Shown: positions 7,964-17,083, counted from the stretch's first letter. The stretch: DNA of 64,000 nucleotides from Bacteroidales bacterium (GCA_019416425.1 DXXK01000088.1:1-64000); one strand, 5' to 3'. Notes: a model not told the origin generated them from the sequence alone. Program-made: numbers and translations.

Positions 7964-9916
7964 ATGGACCTGAAGGGTAATAGGATCAGGAGGTGGAGTG
8001 CGGCGGGACTGATCGTCGCCATCGGGATAGTGTTTGGAGATATCGGAACGTCGCCGCTCTATGTCATGAAGGCTATTCTGAATGTCTGCCCTGTGTTTGA
8101 CCGGGATTATATTGTCGGAGCGGTGTCGTGTGTGATATGGACGCTCACGCTTCAGACCACAATCAAGTATGTGACTGTGGCTCTCCGCGCCGACAATAAC
8201 GGCGAGGGGGGTATTATGGCTCTTTTCTCACTGGTGAAAAAGACAGGGACCAGGGGGTGGCCCTTTGTTGTGGCCGCCATTGGCGCAAGCGCGATGCTCG
8301 CTGACGGAATAATAACACCGGCGGTAACAGTCACGTCGGCTGTGGAAGGATTGCGTTCATTGCATGCCGCCACACCAGTAGTGCCGATTGTGCTGGTGAT
8401 TATAACCCTGGTGTTCTTTGTGCAGCGTTCGGGATCGTCCAAGATCGGCAGGTTTTTTGGTCCGGTAATGCTCGTGTGGTTTCTGATGCTTGGCATACTC
8501 GGACTGATGAACGTATGGAGTGATCTCTCCATATTCAAGGCGTTCAATCCCTATTATGCGGTCAAGTTGATTATTTCCAGTCCTGAATGGATGTTCATAC
8601 TCGGAGCGGTGTTTCTCTGCACCACGGGTGCGGAGGCATTGTATGCCGATCTGGGACATTGCGGCCGTTTCAATATTACGTTCAGCTGGCTTTTCGTCAA
8701 AGTCATGCTCATTCTAAATTATCTCGGGCAGGGCGCATGGATTCTGGCTCATGCAGGTTCTATTGACGGCCATGTGAATCCGTTCTACGGAATGATGCCG
8801 GTAGGCTTTCTGGGGGTGGGCATAGTCATAGCTACTGTCGCCGCCGTTATTGCGAGTCAGGCGCTGATAACCGGTGTGTTTTCCCTGATAGGCGAGGCTG
8901 TGAATCTTGATATCTGGCCAAGGATGAAGATTAACCATACGGGAGATGTCAAAGGTCAGCTGTATGTTCCGGCCATCAATCTGTTTCTGTATGTGGGGTG
9001 CGTCGGAACGGTGTTGTTGTTCCGGTCGTCAGGGCGCATGGAAGCCGCCTATGGACTCGCCATCACCATAACAATGCTGACCACTACAATACTGCTGTGG
9101 CGTTATATGAGGAATATCGGAATGCCGGCGTGGCTCACCTCCTCTTTTTTAATGGTGTTCTGCCTGCTTGAAGGGGCTTTCTTCGCTGCCAATATGTTCA
9201 AGTTCGTGCACGGCGGCTGGTTTACCGTCCTGATAGCCTGCGGGCTGTTCTGCATAATGTTTGTCTGGAACAAAGGACGCTCATTCCATCGCAGCCATCT
9301 GGACTATAAATATTTTCCTGATCACATAGACATAATCACAGCCATAAGGAATGATGGGGAGATACCCCGCTATGCGTCGAATGTTGTGTACATCAGTTTT
9401 TCGCCGACAAGGAATATGGTGGAAAGCAAATTACTGTACTCTATTATAAACAAACAGCCTAAAAGGGCCGACCATTACTGGATTATCCGCATCGAATACA
9501 CCGACATGCCCTATACGCTCGATTATTCTATTGACACAATGGTAAAGGATGCCATTTTTATGGTGACCGTGAGATTCGGCTTCAAGGTACAGCCGCGGAT
9601 CAACGTGTTTCTGAGACAGATAGTGGAGGATCTTGTGGCGTCAGGCGATCTTTCGCTGACAAGTCGGTATCCTTCCATGAAGCGGTACGGGATTGCGGGT
9701 GACTTCAGGTTCGTGCTGATTCATAGGGTGTTCTCGCCCATGAGCATTTGCAACGCTTATGAACGCAAGATATTGACCGCGTATGAGACACTGCGGCACA
9801 TATCCGAGTCGGCGGAAAATGCTCTGGGCTTGGATACAAGCGTGGTCACGGTGGAAACTGTTCCGTTGGTCATCATAAAAGGTTCGGAAATAAGGATCAA
9901 GAGGAATCAGGAATGA
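7964..9916 (+). CDS. kup: Kup-type potassium uptake permease
   Basis: A 650-residue inner-membrane potassium transporter. The N-terminal signature GIVFGDIGTSPLYVMKAI is diagnostic of Kup/HAK/KT proteins, followed by about 12 membrane helices through residue 440 (for example GEGGIMALFSLV and GASAMLADGIITPAVTV), then a cytoplasmic C-terminal domain. Length matches the family. The gene stands alone, 209 bp after the response regulator and 168 bp before the acyltransferase, with no obvious partner. The start is the ATG after aacagga. Proton-coupled potassium uptake is family knowledge. Confidence 0.95.
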   Translation: MDLKGNRIRRWSAAGLIVAIGIVFGDIGTSPLYVMKAILNVCPVFDRDYIVGAVSCVIWTLTLQTTIKYVTVALRADNNGEGGIMALFSLVKKTGTRGWPFVVAAIGASAMLADGIITPAVTVTSAVEGLRSLHAATPVVPIVLVIITLVFFVQRSGSSKIGRFFGPVMLVWFLMLGILGLMNVWSDLSIFKAFNPYYAVKLIISSPEWMFILGAVFLCTTGAEALYADLGHCGRFNITFSWLFVKVMLILNYLGQGAWILAHAGSIDGHVNPFYGMMPVGFLGVGIVIATVAAVIASQALITGVFSLIGEAVNLDIWPRMKINHTGDVKGQLYVPAINLFLYVGCVGTVLLFRSSGRMEAAYGLAITITMLTTTILLWRYMRNIGMPAWLTSSFLMVFCLLEGAFFAANMFKFVHGGWFTVLIACGLFCIMFVWNKGRSFHRSHLDYKYFPDHIDIITAIRNDGEIPRYASNVVYISFSPTRNMVESKLLYSIINKQPKRADHYWIIRIEYTDMPYTLDYSIDTMVKDAIFMVTVRFGFKVQPRINVFLRQIVEDLVASGDLSLTSRYPSMKRYGIAGDFRFVLIHRVFSPMSICNAYERKILTAYETLRHISESAENALGLDTSVVTVETVPLVIIKGSEIRIKRNQE

Positions 9917-9970
9917 ATTGCGCTTTTGATTTGTTACTTTCCTGGAGGACCTGATGGTCATATGTGACTA

Positions 9971-10001
9971 TTGCGTAATTCTGGGTGGTTTGCTAACTTT
10001 G
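9971..10001 (+). promoter_or_regulatory. Bacteroidota promoter for the acyltransferase gene
   Basis: TTG at 9971-9973, 20 nt, then TAACTTTG at 9994-10001. It fits the -33/-7 consensus and lies about 85 bp upstream of the likely start codon at 10085. Confidence 0.6.
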
Positions 10002-10084
10002 CAGTCTAAAAGTGGCAGTATGGTTGTTTCGGCTTGTTAGCGAGAGTTAATGTGCCGGGACAATTTCAATTGAAATTACAGATT

Positions 10085-11221
10085 ATGGCTAAACGTATCG
10101 TTTTTCTGGATTACATCAGGGTGTTCGCATGTTTCCTGGTGATGCTGGTTCACGCCAGCGAGAATTTTTACGGTGCTCCGGGTTCCACTGATATGGCGGG
10201 GCCACAGTCGTTCCTGGCAAATGAGTCGGACCGTTTCTGGGTATCGCTTTACGACGGTTTCTCGCGTATGGCCGTCCCGTTGTTCATGATTGTCTCGGCC
10301 TATCTTCTTGTCCCGATGCGGGAGGGACTGACGGCGGTGGAGTTCTACAAACGCCGCGCGGTCAGGATTCTGCCGGCTTTCATCTTCTTCATGGTCATAT
10401 ACTCCACCGTCCCCATGCTGTGGGCTCAGATCGACCTTGAGACCTCCTTGACCGACCTGGGACGCTTGCCGTTGAATTTCCCGACCCTTGCAGGACATCT
10501 ATGGTTCATGTATCCGCTGATCAGCCTCTATCTGTTCATTCCGTTTATATCGCCATGGCTGGCCAAGGCCAAGGCCTCGGAGGAGCGATTCTTCATCGTC
10601 CTGTTCCTGATATCCACCTGCATGCCTTACCTGAACAGATTCTTCGGCGAGATCTGGGGCCAGTGCTTCTGGAACGAGTTCCACATGCTGTGGTACTTCT
10701 CCGGATATCTGGGCTATCTTGTCCTGGCGCACTACATCCGCGTTCATCTGGACTGGAGCCGCGCCAAGCGACTGGTGGTGGGTTGGATCTCGATGACCGT
10801 AGGTGCCGTGTGGACAATAATGTCGTTCTATCTCCAGGCAGTCCCCGGCATTCTGCATGTCACCCCTGAGCTGGAGATCGGCTGGTCGTTCTGCACCATC
10901 AACTGCGTGTTGCTCACCGCCGGTGCTTTCCTGCTGTTCACCTGTATCCGTAGGACCAGCACTCCGGCGTGGATCGCCGAGCTCTCCAACCTGAGTTACG
11001 GAATGTACCTGATGCACATCCTGTGGCTGGGTATGTGTGTCCGCATCTTCAAGGACCAGCTGGCACTGCCCACATCCATCGCAATACCTGCCATAGCATG
11101 TGCCACGTTCCTGTGCTGCATGGCCTGCACCAAGCTCTTGTCGCTCATTCCGTTCTTTCGATGGGCCGTCGGAATCCCCGCAGACACCAGAAAGGAACGA
11201 CGTCCCGTTCTGGATGAGTAA
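10085..11221 (+). CDS. Membrane acyltransferase family 3
   Basis: A 378-residue integral membrane protein with about ten hydrophobic helices. The N-terminal RIVFLDYIRVFACFLVMLVHASENF contains the conserved histidine of acyltransferase-3 proteins, and R-x-x-R-I-L-P-A-F follows near residue 95. Such enzymes O-acetylate surface polysaccharides, peptidoglycan or other extracytoplasmic sugars; the acceptor cannot be predicted. The frame is open for 17 codons upstream of the chosen ATG, but MAKRIVFLDY is the normal family start and the promoter box is well placed for it. No glycan synthesis genes are adjacent. Confidence 0.88.
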   Translation: MAKRIVFLDYIRVFACFLVMLVHASENFYGAPGSTDMAGPQSFLANESDRFWVSLYDGFSRMAVPLFMIVSAYLLVPMREGLTAVEFYKRRAVRILPAFIFFMVIYSTVPMLWAQIDLETSLTDLGRLPLNFPTLAGHLWFMYPLISLYLFIPFISPWLAKAKASEERFFIVLFLISTCMPYLNRFFGEIWGQCFWNEFHMLWYFSGYLGYLVLAHYIRVHLDWSRAKRLVVGWISMTVGAVWTIMSFYLQAVPGILHVTPELEIGWSFCTINCVLLTAGAFLLFTCIRRTSTPAWIAELSNLSYGMYLMHILWLGMCVRIFKDQLALPTSIAIPAIACATFLCCMACTKLLSLIPFFRWAVGIPADTRKERRPVLDE

Positions 11222-11382
11222 GGAACGATACGGAACCGATACCGAGTACTGCGTAAGTCTACGGCCGTAAATCGGGTTTGTCCCGCGGAGTTGTGCTGAT
11301 GGTGATGTTGCACAAATTACGGGGAATGGTTACAATAATACCGAAAGTGCATAGGTATGGGAAATCATTGCAAAAAATTCCG

Positions 11383-11390
11383 TAAATTTG
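11383..11390 (+). promoter_or_regulatory. -7 box (TAAATTTG) upstream of the AraC gene
   Basis: Exact TAnnTTTG match 39 bp before the ATG at 11429. No correctly spaced -33 element is seen, so confidence is limited. Confidence 0.35.
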
Positions 11391-11428
11391 CATGATGCAT
11401 GATTTAGGTTGCAACATTGATTCGGTCT

Positions 11429-12235
11429 ATGGATGAATTCAAGGATGTCATAATCGAAGGTTCGCTTGAAGGAGCAGGAACCGGCCGCTACGAGAACTAT
11501 CTGGCGCATGCCTTGTGCCTGAAGGGGAGCTGTGTCTTTAAGTTCAACGGCAAGGAGTTCGTGCTGCGCGAGAGCGACCTGATGATAGTCCGCAAGGGAA
11601 AGCTGCTGGCCGATCTGAGGCCGTCCGATGATTTCGTGGTGAGGGTGCTGTATGTCACGGCGCCTTTCATCGAACTGTGTACTCCGCAGACCAACTATGG
11701 AGTCAAGGGGCAGCTGTCGCTGTTCATGAATCCGGTTATGAGCCTGAGTCCCGAGCAACGGTTTGTGTGCGAGCGGGATTTCCGCTGGATCGACTACCGT
11801 CTGGGTCAGACTGCACATACTTTCTATCGCGAGTCGCTCATGAACGCCGTTCAGTCGGCCATCCTTGATTTCTTCGATTTCCATTCCACCATCAACAGAG
11901 AATCCGGTATCTCCACGCAGAACTCATTGCTGATGAACCGTTTCCTGGATATGCTGGAGAACGGCGACTACCGTTATCACCGCGAGGTGTCGTATTATGC
12001 CAACGCCCTGTGCGTTACGCCCAAATACCTGTCGGAGGTCTCGAAGACGGTCAGCGGATATACGGCCAACTACTGGATCGACCGTTACACCTCGCTCGAC
12101 ATAGCCCGTCTGTTGAGGAACAAGTCCCTGACCTTTGTCCAGATCTCGGACATGTTCCACTTCTCGTCGCCGGCCTATTTCAGCCGCTACGTCCTCCGTA
12201 CCCTCGGCCTCAACCCCTCCCAGTACCGCGAATAA
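11429..12235 (+). CDS. AraC-family transcriptional regulator
   Basis: A 268-residue regulator. The N-terminal cupin-like sensing region contains LCLKGSCVFKFNGKEFVLRESDLMIV. The C-terminal 100 residues are a double helix-turn-helix: YYANALCVTPKYLSEVSKTVSG, then the family signature LTFVQISDMFHFSSPAYFSRYVLRTLGLNPSQYR. I used the ATG at 11429; a TTG four codons upstream is possible. It may control the flanking acyltransferase or a distant target. The effector is unknown. Confidence 0.9.
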   Translation: MDEFKDVIIEGSLEGAGTGRYENYLAHALCLKGSCVFKFNGKEFVLRESDLMIVRKGKLLADLRPSDDFVVRVLYVTAPFIELCTPQTNYGVKGQLSLFMNPVMSLSPEQRFVCERDFRWIDYRLGQTAHTFYRESLMNAVQSAILDFFDFHSTINRESGISTQNSLLMNRFLDMLENGDYRYHREVSYYANALCVTPKYLSEVSKTVSGYTANYWIDRYTSLDIARLLRNKSLTFVQISDMFHFSSPAYFSRYVLRTLGLNPSQYRE

Positions 12236-12273
12236 AGAGGCATATCTAAATAAGGCTTCCTGGCAATCTTGGT

Positions 12274-12735
12274 TCAGTCGGAGTGGACGTGGGTGAGGCC
12301 GGAGCTGCCGGAGGTGGTCATGTTGGCTTCCCAGAAACGGATAGCGTCGGCGCCCCAGCCTTCGTAAGCATGGAATTCCGTGGGAATCCATCGACGACAG
12401 CCTCTGATGCCTTGTATGCATGGTATGCCACGGGGCGATGCCGTCGTTGGAGTCGACCTGGATATATGGGTACCACATATACACGTTAGGCATGCTGACC
12501 TGTGCCAAGGTCATGGGCAGCGGTACATTTCGGTCAACAGGGAACAACAGATGCCCGAAGTCCTTGAACATAGGATTATTGACCATGTCGGACACTGTGG
12601 ACTGCTCATTATAAGTGTCACCGCATGATTCCATATCAGATCTGTGTTAACATTATCGATATCGGGCACTCCGGTAGGCATTTCAGGCTCGTTACGGGTG
12701 ATGATCCCGTTGGAGCAGGATGCCAATCCCTCCAG
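12274..12735 (-). pseudogene. Decayed alpha/beta-hydrolase (esterase) gene with internal deletion
   Basis: Read on the minus strand, fragments of one secreted esterase-like protein appear in order but in different frames. A lipobox-like LLEGLASCSN is followed by polar sequence to about 12640. After a frame change comes DMVNNPMFKDFGHLLFP and a segment ending DSNDGI near 12430. Then, after a gap where the catalytic core should be, the C-terminus IPTEFHAYEGWGADAIRFWE appears and ends at the stop at 12274-12276. In my recollection intact Bacteroidales relatives are about 400 residues, so most of the middle, including the nucleophile, is missing. The right boundary is approximate. Confidence 0.6.
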
Positions 12736-13048
12736 CAGTTACAATAGATACAGCTTTTAAAATGTCCCGAAATCTCAGTGATATTGAAATATGCTTAAAT
12801 TAATTTTTTATGGTAATATTTATTAAGATTGGCTCCTTCAGTCGCCGAGTTTCGGTTGCCATAAAGTTTAAACGTCTTAAGAATATTTATAAAACGTAAA
12901 TTGGTTTAAACTTCTATATCTGTATAACCTGCCTGTCTGCGGTATTCGTTTGTAGATATTTCTGTTTTTTTGGGGGCCAAAAGTCCTGAAAGTGACAATA
13001 TTAGTATACATGCCATCAAGATAATAAAGTGGAAAACGATAGCATAGA
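12736..13048. other. A+T-rich intergenic stretch
   Basis: About 310 bases of A+T-rich sequence between the esterase remnant and the terminator of the flavodoxin gene. I see no open frame of note, no strong hairpin and no consensus promoter pair. Part of it may be the degraded promoter and 5' end of the pseudogene. Confidence 0.4.
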
Positions 13049-13082
13049 AACAGCCCGGCATTCAGATCTGAACGCCGGGCTG
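13049..13082 (-). terminator. Terminator of the flavodoxin-like gene
   Basis: cagcccggc and gccgggctg form the outer stem, with ttcag/ctgaa pairing inside, giving a long GC-rich hairpin about 20 bp beyond the stop at 13102, followed on the minus strand by tttct. Confidence 0.7.
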
Positions 13083-13101
13083 ATTTGCTGTTGCCGTTCT
13101 G

Positions 13102-13788
13102 TCAGATTGTCTTGCCGAGATTGTAGGCTTCCTGCATGTACTGGGATTGCGCCACGGCACCCTTGCGACCCATGCCGACGGCCTTGACCATTCCGCGCTC
13201 CACCGGATCCGGCAGGCATACCACGAATCCGCGGAAGGCGAAGATCGCGGTCTCGGCCGTAGAATCCTCGGCATCGGCGCATGCCGTGATGTAATAGAAT
13301 TCCTTACCGTTCAGACCTTCGTGGCGGTAGCAACGGTCCATCAGGGCCTTGAGCTGACCGTCTATGTTCATGTAGTAGACTGGACTGGAGAGTACGATGA
13401 TGTCGGCCTTGGTCATCTTGTCGATGATTAGCGGAGCCTGGTCACCATCGGTAACGGAATCGGCCGACAGCCCATGCTGCTCATGGAAAAAGTCGATCTT
13501 GTAATCGTCCAGGAATATCTTCTCTACTTTTCCGCCGGCTTCCGTCGCGCCCTTTACGAACTCGTCGCACAGCAGGTCGGTGTTGCCGCCTCGGCGTGGG
13601 CTTGCCGAGATCACCAGCACGTTTTTCTCCGCCTTGTCCAGCGTGGAGGTGGCTGACTGCTTGATGTTATAGACCGGCAGGTTCTGGCTCACCTGGTTCT
13701 CCTGTTTCGCGGTCTTCTCCGTCTTTCCGCATGCCGAGGCCCCTACACAAAGGACAACCACGGCAATCGCCATTACTAATCTATTCAT
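13102..13788 (-). CDS. Secreted flavodoxin-fold (FMN reductase-like) lipoprotein
   Basis: A 228-residue protein with a signal peptide and lipobox (VVVLCVGASAC, cysteine about 20), a 40-residue linker, and a NAD(P)H-dependent FMN reductase/flavodoxin-like fold. The FMN phosphate loop is visible as VISASPRRGGNTDLL, and the second flavin loop as LSSPVYYMNIDGQLKALMDR. Cytosolic relatives reduce FMN or quinones with NAD(P)H. A membrane-anchored, exported form needs a different electron source and a flavin outside the cytoplasm, which is unusual. It stands alone between a pseudogene and a frameshifted gene, with its own terminator. Confidence 0.82.
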   Translation of the reverse strand: MNRLVMAIAVVVLCVGASACGKTEKTAKQENQVSQNLPVYNIKQSATSTLDKAEKNVLVISASPRRGGNTDLLCDEFVKGATEAGGKVEKIFLDDYKIDFFHEQHGLSADSVTDGDQAPLIIDKMTKADIIVLSSPVYYMNIDGQLKALMDRCYRHEGLNGKEFYYITACADAEDSTAETAIFAFRGFVVCLPDPVERGMVKAVGMGRKGAVAQSQYMQEAYNLGKTI

Positions 13789-13827
13789 AGTTCACTGTCA
13801 ATTAAAGTCTTTGAAAGTCGGTTGATA

Positions 13828-15494
13828 TTAATCTCCATTGATTGTCCAGTATCCGTTTTTAGAGTGTCCAACCCAGACTATATTATTTGCCTTTATCCAA
13901 CGTTTGAGGGTAGATGACGATACTCCCAACATCTCAGAAAGAGCCGCTTTAGTAATTTTAGGATTCAACATTACAGCATTCAATAGTTTTTGGGGTCCAT
14001 TTGGGGGTCCGCGAGTTTTCCCAACACTTTTTTTGGGTCCATTTTGGGGTCCATGAGCTTCCCCAACACTTTTTGGGGGTCTATTTTGGGGTCCATAAAC
14101 CTTTTTAACGCCATAAAGAAACTCATTTTGGGGTTCACGAGCTTCTTGAATGTGATTGTAGACATCCTCAGAGTCCTTGTAGATTTTGTCGCCTGAATGT
14201 TCTGTTGTTTCTACTATATCTATATCGCCGTAGAGTTCAAGCATGGCTTCTATGTCCTGCTCATTGCCTCCTGTCGACAGTGTCAGAACCGTGCGGACCA
14301 CTCCATTTTTATGCGTTTCTTCAAATAAAACCGGGGTGTGATAGACCTTTTCCCAACGTTTGCATACGCCGCTTAGACCACTGCCTGCTCGTTCACCAAA
14401 TTCTATCAATGAGAAGATTTTTAACATTATGCCGTTTCGGGGGTCTGAAATTCCACCCTCAATTGCATCTGAGATGGAGATGCGTACTGTACCGGGATTT
14501 GAGAGCCGATATCCTTCATCTGATTTCTGAATTACCAGACCTTGACGGCCATAGAAATCGGCATGGACCACAGAATTGGTTATTGCTTCGCGTAGAAGTT
14601 TATGAATTGGAGTGTCATCAACGCGAATGTTGCCTTTAAGTACAAAAGGAATCTTGAGTCCTTGCTGCATACGTCGCAATGCTTCCATTACGAAGTCAAA
14701 TACATTGCCGCTCCAGTCTCCGGAAGTGGACACAATGCGGTCAGTCCATCGGGTTGCTCCCAACGATCGGTTTTCATGGTAGTCGAGGAAATAGTTTGGA
14801 AATTCACGAGTGATTTCATACTCATACCCGAACATCAAGATTCCTGCAGCAGTCGGATGATATTTGCCATCATCACCTATTCCGATCGCTCCAATTTTGC
14901 GCAGGAACATCTCATCGTCTTCGTTGTTCCAGAGGTGGTTGATATGGGTGGCTCGGAAGAAGTTTCGATAGCGTTTGACTGTATTCATGCAGAATGCTGA
15001 CATGTCCATTTGGTATAGGACTTTGCGTCCTGAAACGCAAACGAGGCATCGCGGAACATAAGAGACATCTCGTCGAGCGAGCAATGATAATCGCCTTCAT
15101 GGTTGCGGCGGTAAGTTCCGGATTTAGGATCCATTCCTACGTAGACAGGGCGTGCCGTTCGTTCTGCACGGGGGACACGTATGACAAGTATTTCCTTCCC
15201 GTTGAACTTCTCTATCTGCACCATACTGTCGGTGACAATGTTGGCACTGATTTTCTGGCGGTTATTGACCATATTCCAGAAATCTTTCTTCAATTTCTCA
15301 GCATTGACCTCTTCAGGCACAAGTCTCCCGTTTTTCTCTTCGCGCATACCGAGCAGGATTATTCCGCCATCGGTATTGGCAAAAGCCGAGTAGGTTTCCC
15401 AGAATGAACCCGGGAACCCTCCTTTGGCCTTCTTGGCTTCAAGCTGGTTGTGTTCTCGGTATTCGTCAAGTTTCCTTAAATCGAATTCTGCCAT
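13828..15494 (-). pseudogene. AlbA/Schlafen-type ATP-binding regulator split by a -1 frameshift
   Basis: Two overlapping frames encode consecutive parts of one protein of about 550 residues. The first (15494 down to about 15020) is the AlbA_2/Schlafen-like domain: NQLEAKKAKGGFPGSFWETY, TDGGIILLGM and ARPVYVGMDPKSGTYRRNHEGD. It runs off into a stop at 14985. The second continues with DMSAFCMNTVKRYRNFFRATH, the HATPase-like part LLREAITNSVVHADFYGRQG and GERAGSGLSGV, and ends in a helix-turn-helix (ALSEMLGVSSSTLKRWIKANN) and a final WVGHSKNGYWTING. One missing A in gcaaagtcc near 15020-15026 restores a single frame. A 42-bp tandem repeat sits before the helix-turn-helix. It is either real decay or an assembly error. 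Confidence 0.8.
13988..14130 (-). repeat. 42-bp tandem repeat coding for 14-residue units
   Basis: About 3.5 degenerate copies with a 42-bp period (near 13988, 14029, 14071 and 14113) encode repeats of the type G-P-Q-N-G-P-K-K-S-V-G-K-T-R. The period is a multiple of three, so copy number can change without frame loss. The array forms a proline-rich linker between the ATPase part and the C-terminal helix-turn-helix. Confidence 0.7.
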
Positions 15495-15553
15495 GATTTA
15501 ATTCTTTTGATTAAACGCGTTACGTTATTGCCGTATTGGTAGCTTTCTGAATA

Positions 15554-15601
15554 CAAAGTTAGTAAAAATCATTTGAATTCAACGGATTTTTACTAACTTT
15601 G
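15554..15601. promoter_or_regulatory. Perfect 17-bp inverted repeat holding two divergent -7 boxes
   Basis: caaagttagtaaaaatc (15554-15570) and gatttttactaactttg (15585-15601) are exact reverse complements around a 14-nt centre. Each arm carries TAACTTTG facing outward. For the plus strand TTTG at 15572-15575 lies 18 nt before TAACTTTG at 15594-15601. For the minus strand the box is 15554-15561, with TTG on the minus strand at 15580-15582. It drives the carbonic anhydrase and the ATP-binding gene in opposite directions, and symmetry would let one factor govern both. Confidence 0.65.
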
Positions 15602-15624
15602 TGAAACAAAACAACGACAACACC

Positions 15625-16164
15625 ATGATTGAGGAGATTCTGAAATATAACAGGGCGTTTGTGGCAAGTAGGGGATATGAGCGTTATGAGACATCGAAGT
15701 ATCCCGACAAGAAGATAGCCATCGTCACCTGCATGGACACGCGTCTGGTGGAGCTGCTGCCTGCGGCATTGGGTATCCGCAACGGCGATGTCAAGCTGAT
15801 CAAGAATGCGGGAGGCACCATCACCAATCCGTTCGACTCCACGATGCGTTCGCTGCTTGTGGCTGTATACGAGCTTGGCGTGAACGAGATCATGATAATC
15901 GGCCATACCGGCTGCGGCGTGCAGGGGATGAACGCCGAGGAGATGCTGCATCTGATGCGCCAGCGTGGCATCAGCGAGGAGCACATCACGCTGATGCGTC
16001 ATTGCGGTATCGACCTGGACCGGTGGCTTCATGGGTTCGAGGACACCGGCGACGCCGTGCGCGAGACGGTCGACCTGGTCCGCAACCACCCGCTGATGGC
16101 CTCCGATGTGCGCGTGGCCGGCTACATCATGGACTCCCTCACTGGCGCCCTCCAGCCTCTATGA
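15625..16164 (+). CDS. Beta-class carbonic anhydrase
   Basis: A 179-residue zinc enzyme interconverting carbon dioxide and bicarbonate in the cytoplasm. The zinc and active-site motifs are VTCMDTRLVELLPA (Cys and the Asp-Arg dyad) and IIGHTGCGVQGM (His and Cys). It resembles the small Bacillus YtiB-type branch by its opening EEILKYNRAFV and the DVKLIKNAGG segment. I chose the ATG at 15625: the upstream GTG at 15601 overlaps the promoter box and cannot be in the transcript. The gene ends 3 bp from the convergent thioredoxin-like gene. Confidence 0.92.
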   Translation: MIEEILKYNRAFVASRGYERYETSKYPDKKIAIVTCMDTRLVELLPAALGIRNGDVKLIKNAGGTITNPFDSTMRSLLVAVYELGVNEIMIIGHTGCGVQGMNAEEMLHLMRQRGISEEHITLMRHCGIDLDRWLHGFEDTGDAVRETVDLVRNHPLMASDVRVAGYIMDSLTGALQPL

Positions 16165-16167
16165 CAC

Positions 16168-16926
16168 TTAATGAGCTAACTCTTCGATAACGGTGACGGC
16201 CTGTGTCTGGTTTTCCTCAGAGGCACCTACCTTCGCAAACCTGACTATGCCGTTTCTATCAACAACAATAGTCAGGGGAAACCCTTCATGTCGAACCAGA
16301 GCCACCAGATCGGATGCTTCCTGAAGATGTGTCCATGTAAACTTGTGTTTGGATACGATAGGAAGAATTTCCTCTCTATTATGGCGGGATGCCGAAAGAA
16401 AGACAACATCGGGAAAACGTTCCTTCCATTCAGAGAGTATCGGCATCTCACGTCTGCAAGGCCCGCACTCTGACTGCCAGATGTTTATTACGAATACTTT
16501 GCCTTTGAGCTTTTCATTATTCAATACATTGCCATCGATGTCGGAATATTCAAACTTGACCAGCGGCTCTCCTACTTTGGCTCCAATTCCTTGGTAGGTG
16601 TATTTGGTTTGAGGTTTACGGCCGTTATAGTCTCGAAGCAGCTTTTTCGCATACTTGACGCGTTCAGCCGGAATTGCCTTTGCGATTGTTGACTTGTCTA
16701 AGACATAACCCTCTGGCAGATACACACCAAGGACCGTGGCTCCGTCCGGATCCTTGAGTATTGCCAACGTTGAACCTCCTGGCATAATTGATTTTGTAGA
16801 TATGGATTTGTCAAAAAATAACCCATCTACTATTGCCGCAGCCTGGCTAACGCTGTCGGCCGGTGTCTGAGCATCTATGCTCAGACATCCAACTAATGAT
16901 AAAAGCAATGTTATAATGCACTTCAT
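16168..16926 (-). CDS. TlpA/ResA-like thiol-disulfide oxidoreductase
   Basis: A 252-residue exported protein. The signal peptide (IITLLLSLVGCLSIDAQ) precedes an N-terminal region of about 110 residues without clear family, then a thioredoxin fold with IWQSECGPCRREMPILSEW carrying the CGPC redox pair and the cis-proline context EGFPLTIVVDRNGIV. It probably reduces or exchanges disulfides in the periplasm. A -7 box (TAAATTTG on the minus strand, 16955-16962) lies about 30 bp upstream. A Gly-Cys in the signal could be a lipobox, but SIDAQ looks like a signal peptidase I site. Confidence 0.88.
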   Translation of the reverse strand: MKCIITLLLSLVGCLSIDAQTPADSVSQAAAIVDGLFFDKSISTKSIMPGGSTLAILKDPDGATVLGVYLPEGYVLDKSTIAKAIPAERVKYAKKLLRDYNGRKPQTKYTYQGIGAKVGEPLVKFEYSDIDGNVLNNEKLKGKVFVINIWQSECGPCRREMPILSEWKERFPDVVFLSASRHNREEILPIVSKHKFTWTHLQEASDLVALVRHEGFPLTIVVDRNGIVRFAKVGASEENQTQAVTVIEELAH

Positions 16927-16970
16927 GTTTACGGAGCTCTGGTTTATTTCATCGCAAATTTACCAAAAAT

Positions 16971-17008
16971 CTGCCTCATCTCATAATAAATTTTGAGAAA
17001 TGAGGCAG
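16971..17008 (-). terminator. Terminator downstream of the lipoprotein gene
   Basis: On the minus strand ctgcctcat (17008-17000) pairs with atgaggcag (16979-16971), with further TCTCA/TGAG pairing inside, followed by atttttgg. It lies about 75 bp after the stop of the gene at 17084-17563. Confidence 0.75.
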
Positions 17009-17083
17009 CTATAAAAATGCTTATATGTTGTGGTTATTTCCCACGAAGTTATGGACAGTATGAGATGCGCGAACGGATGCCTA

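Noticed and set aside
12283..12628. Overlapping plus-strand open frames
   Set aside because: They are antisense to the esterase remnant, whose minus-strand fragments give recognisable protein sequence.
15010..15040. Programmed frameshift in the ATP-binding gene
   Set aside because: No slippery heptamer or following pseudoknot is visible at the break, and the family is normally encoded in one frame; a simple deletion or sequencing error is more likely.
15601..15624. GTG start for the carbonic anhydrase at 15601
   Set aside because: The codon overlaps the TAACTTTG promoter box, so it would precede the transcript start.
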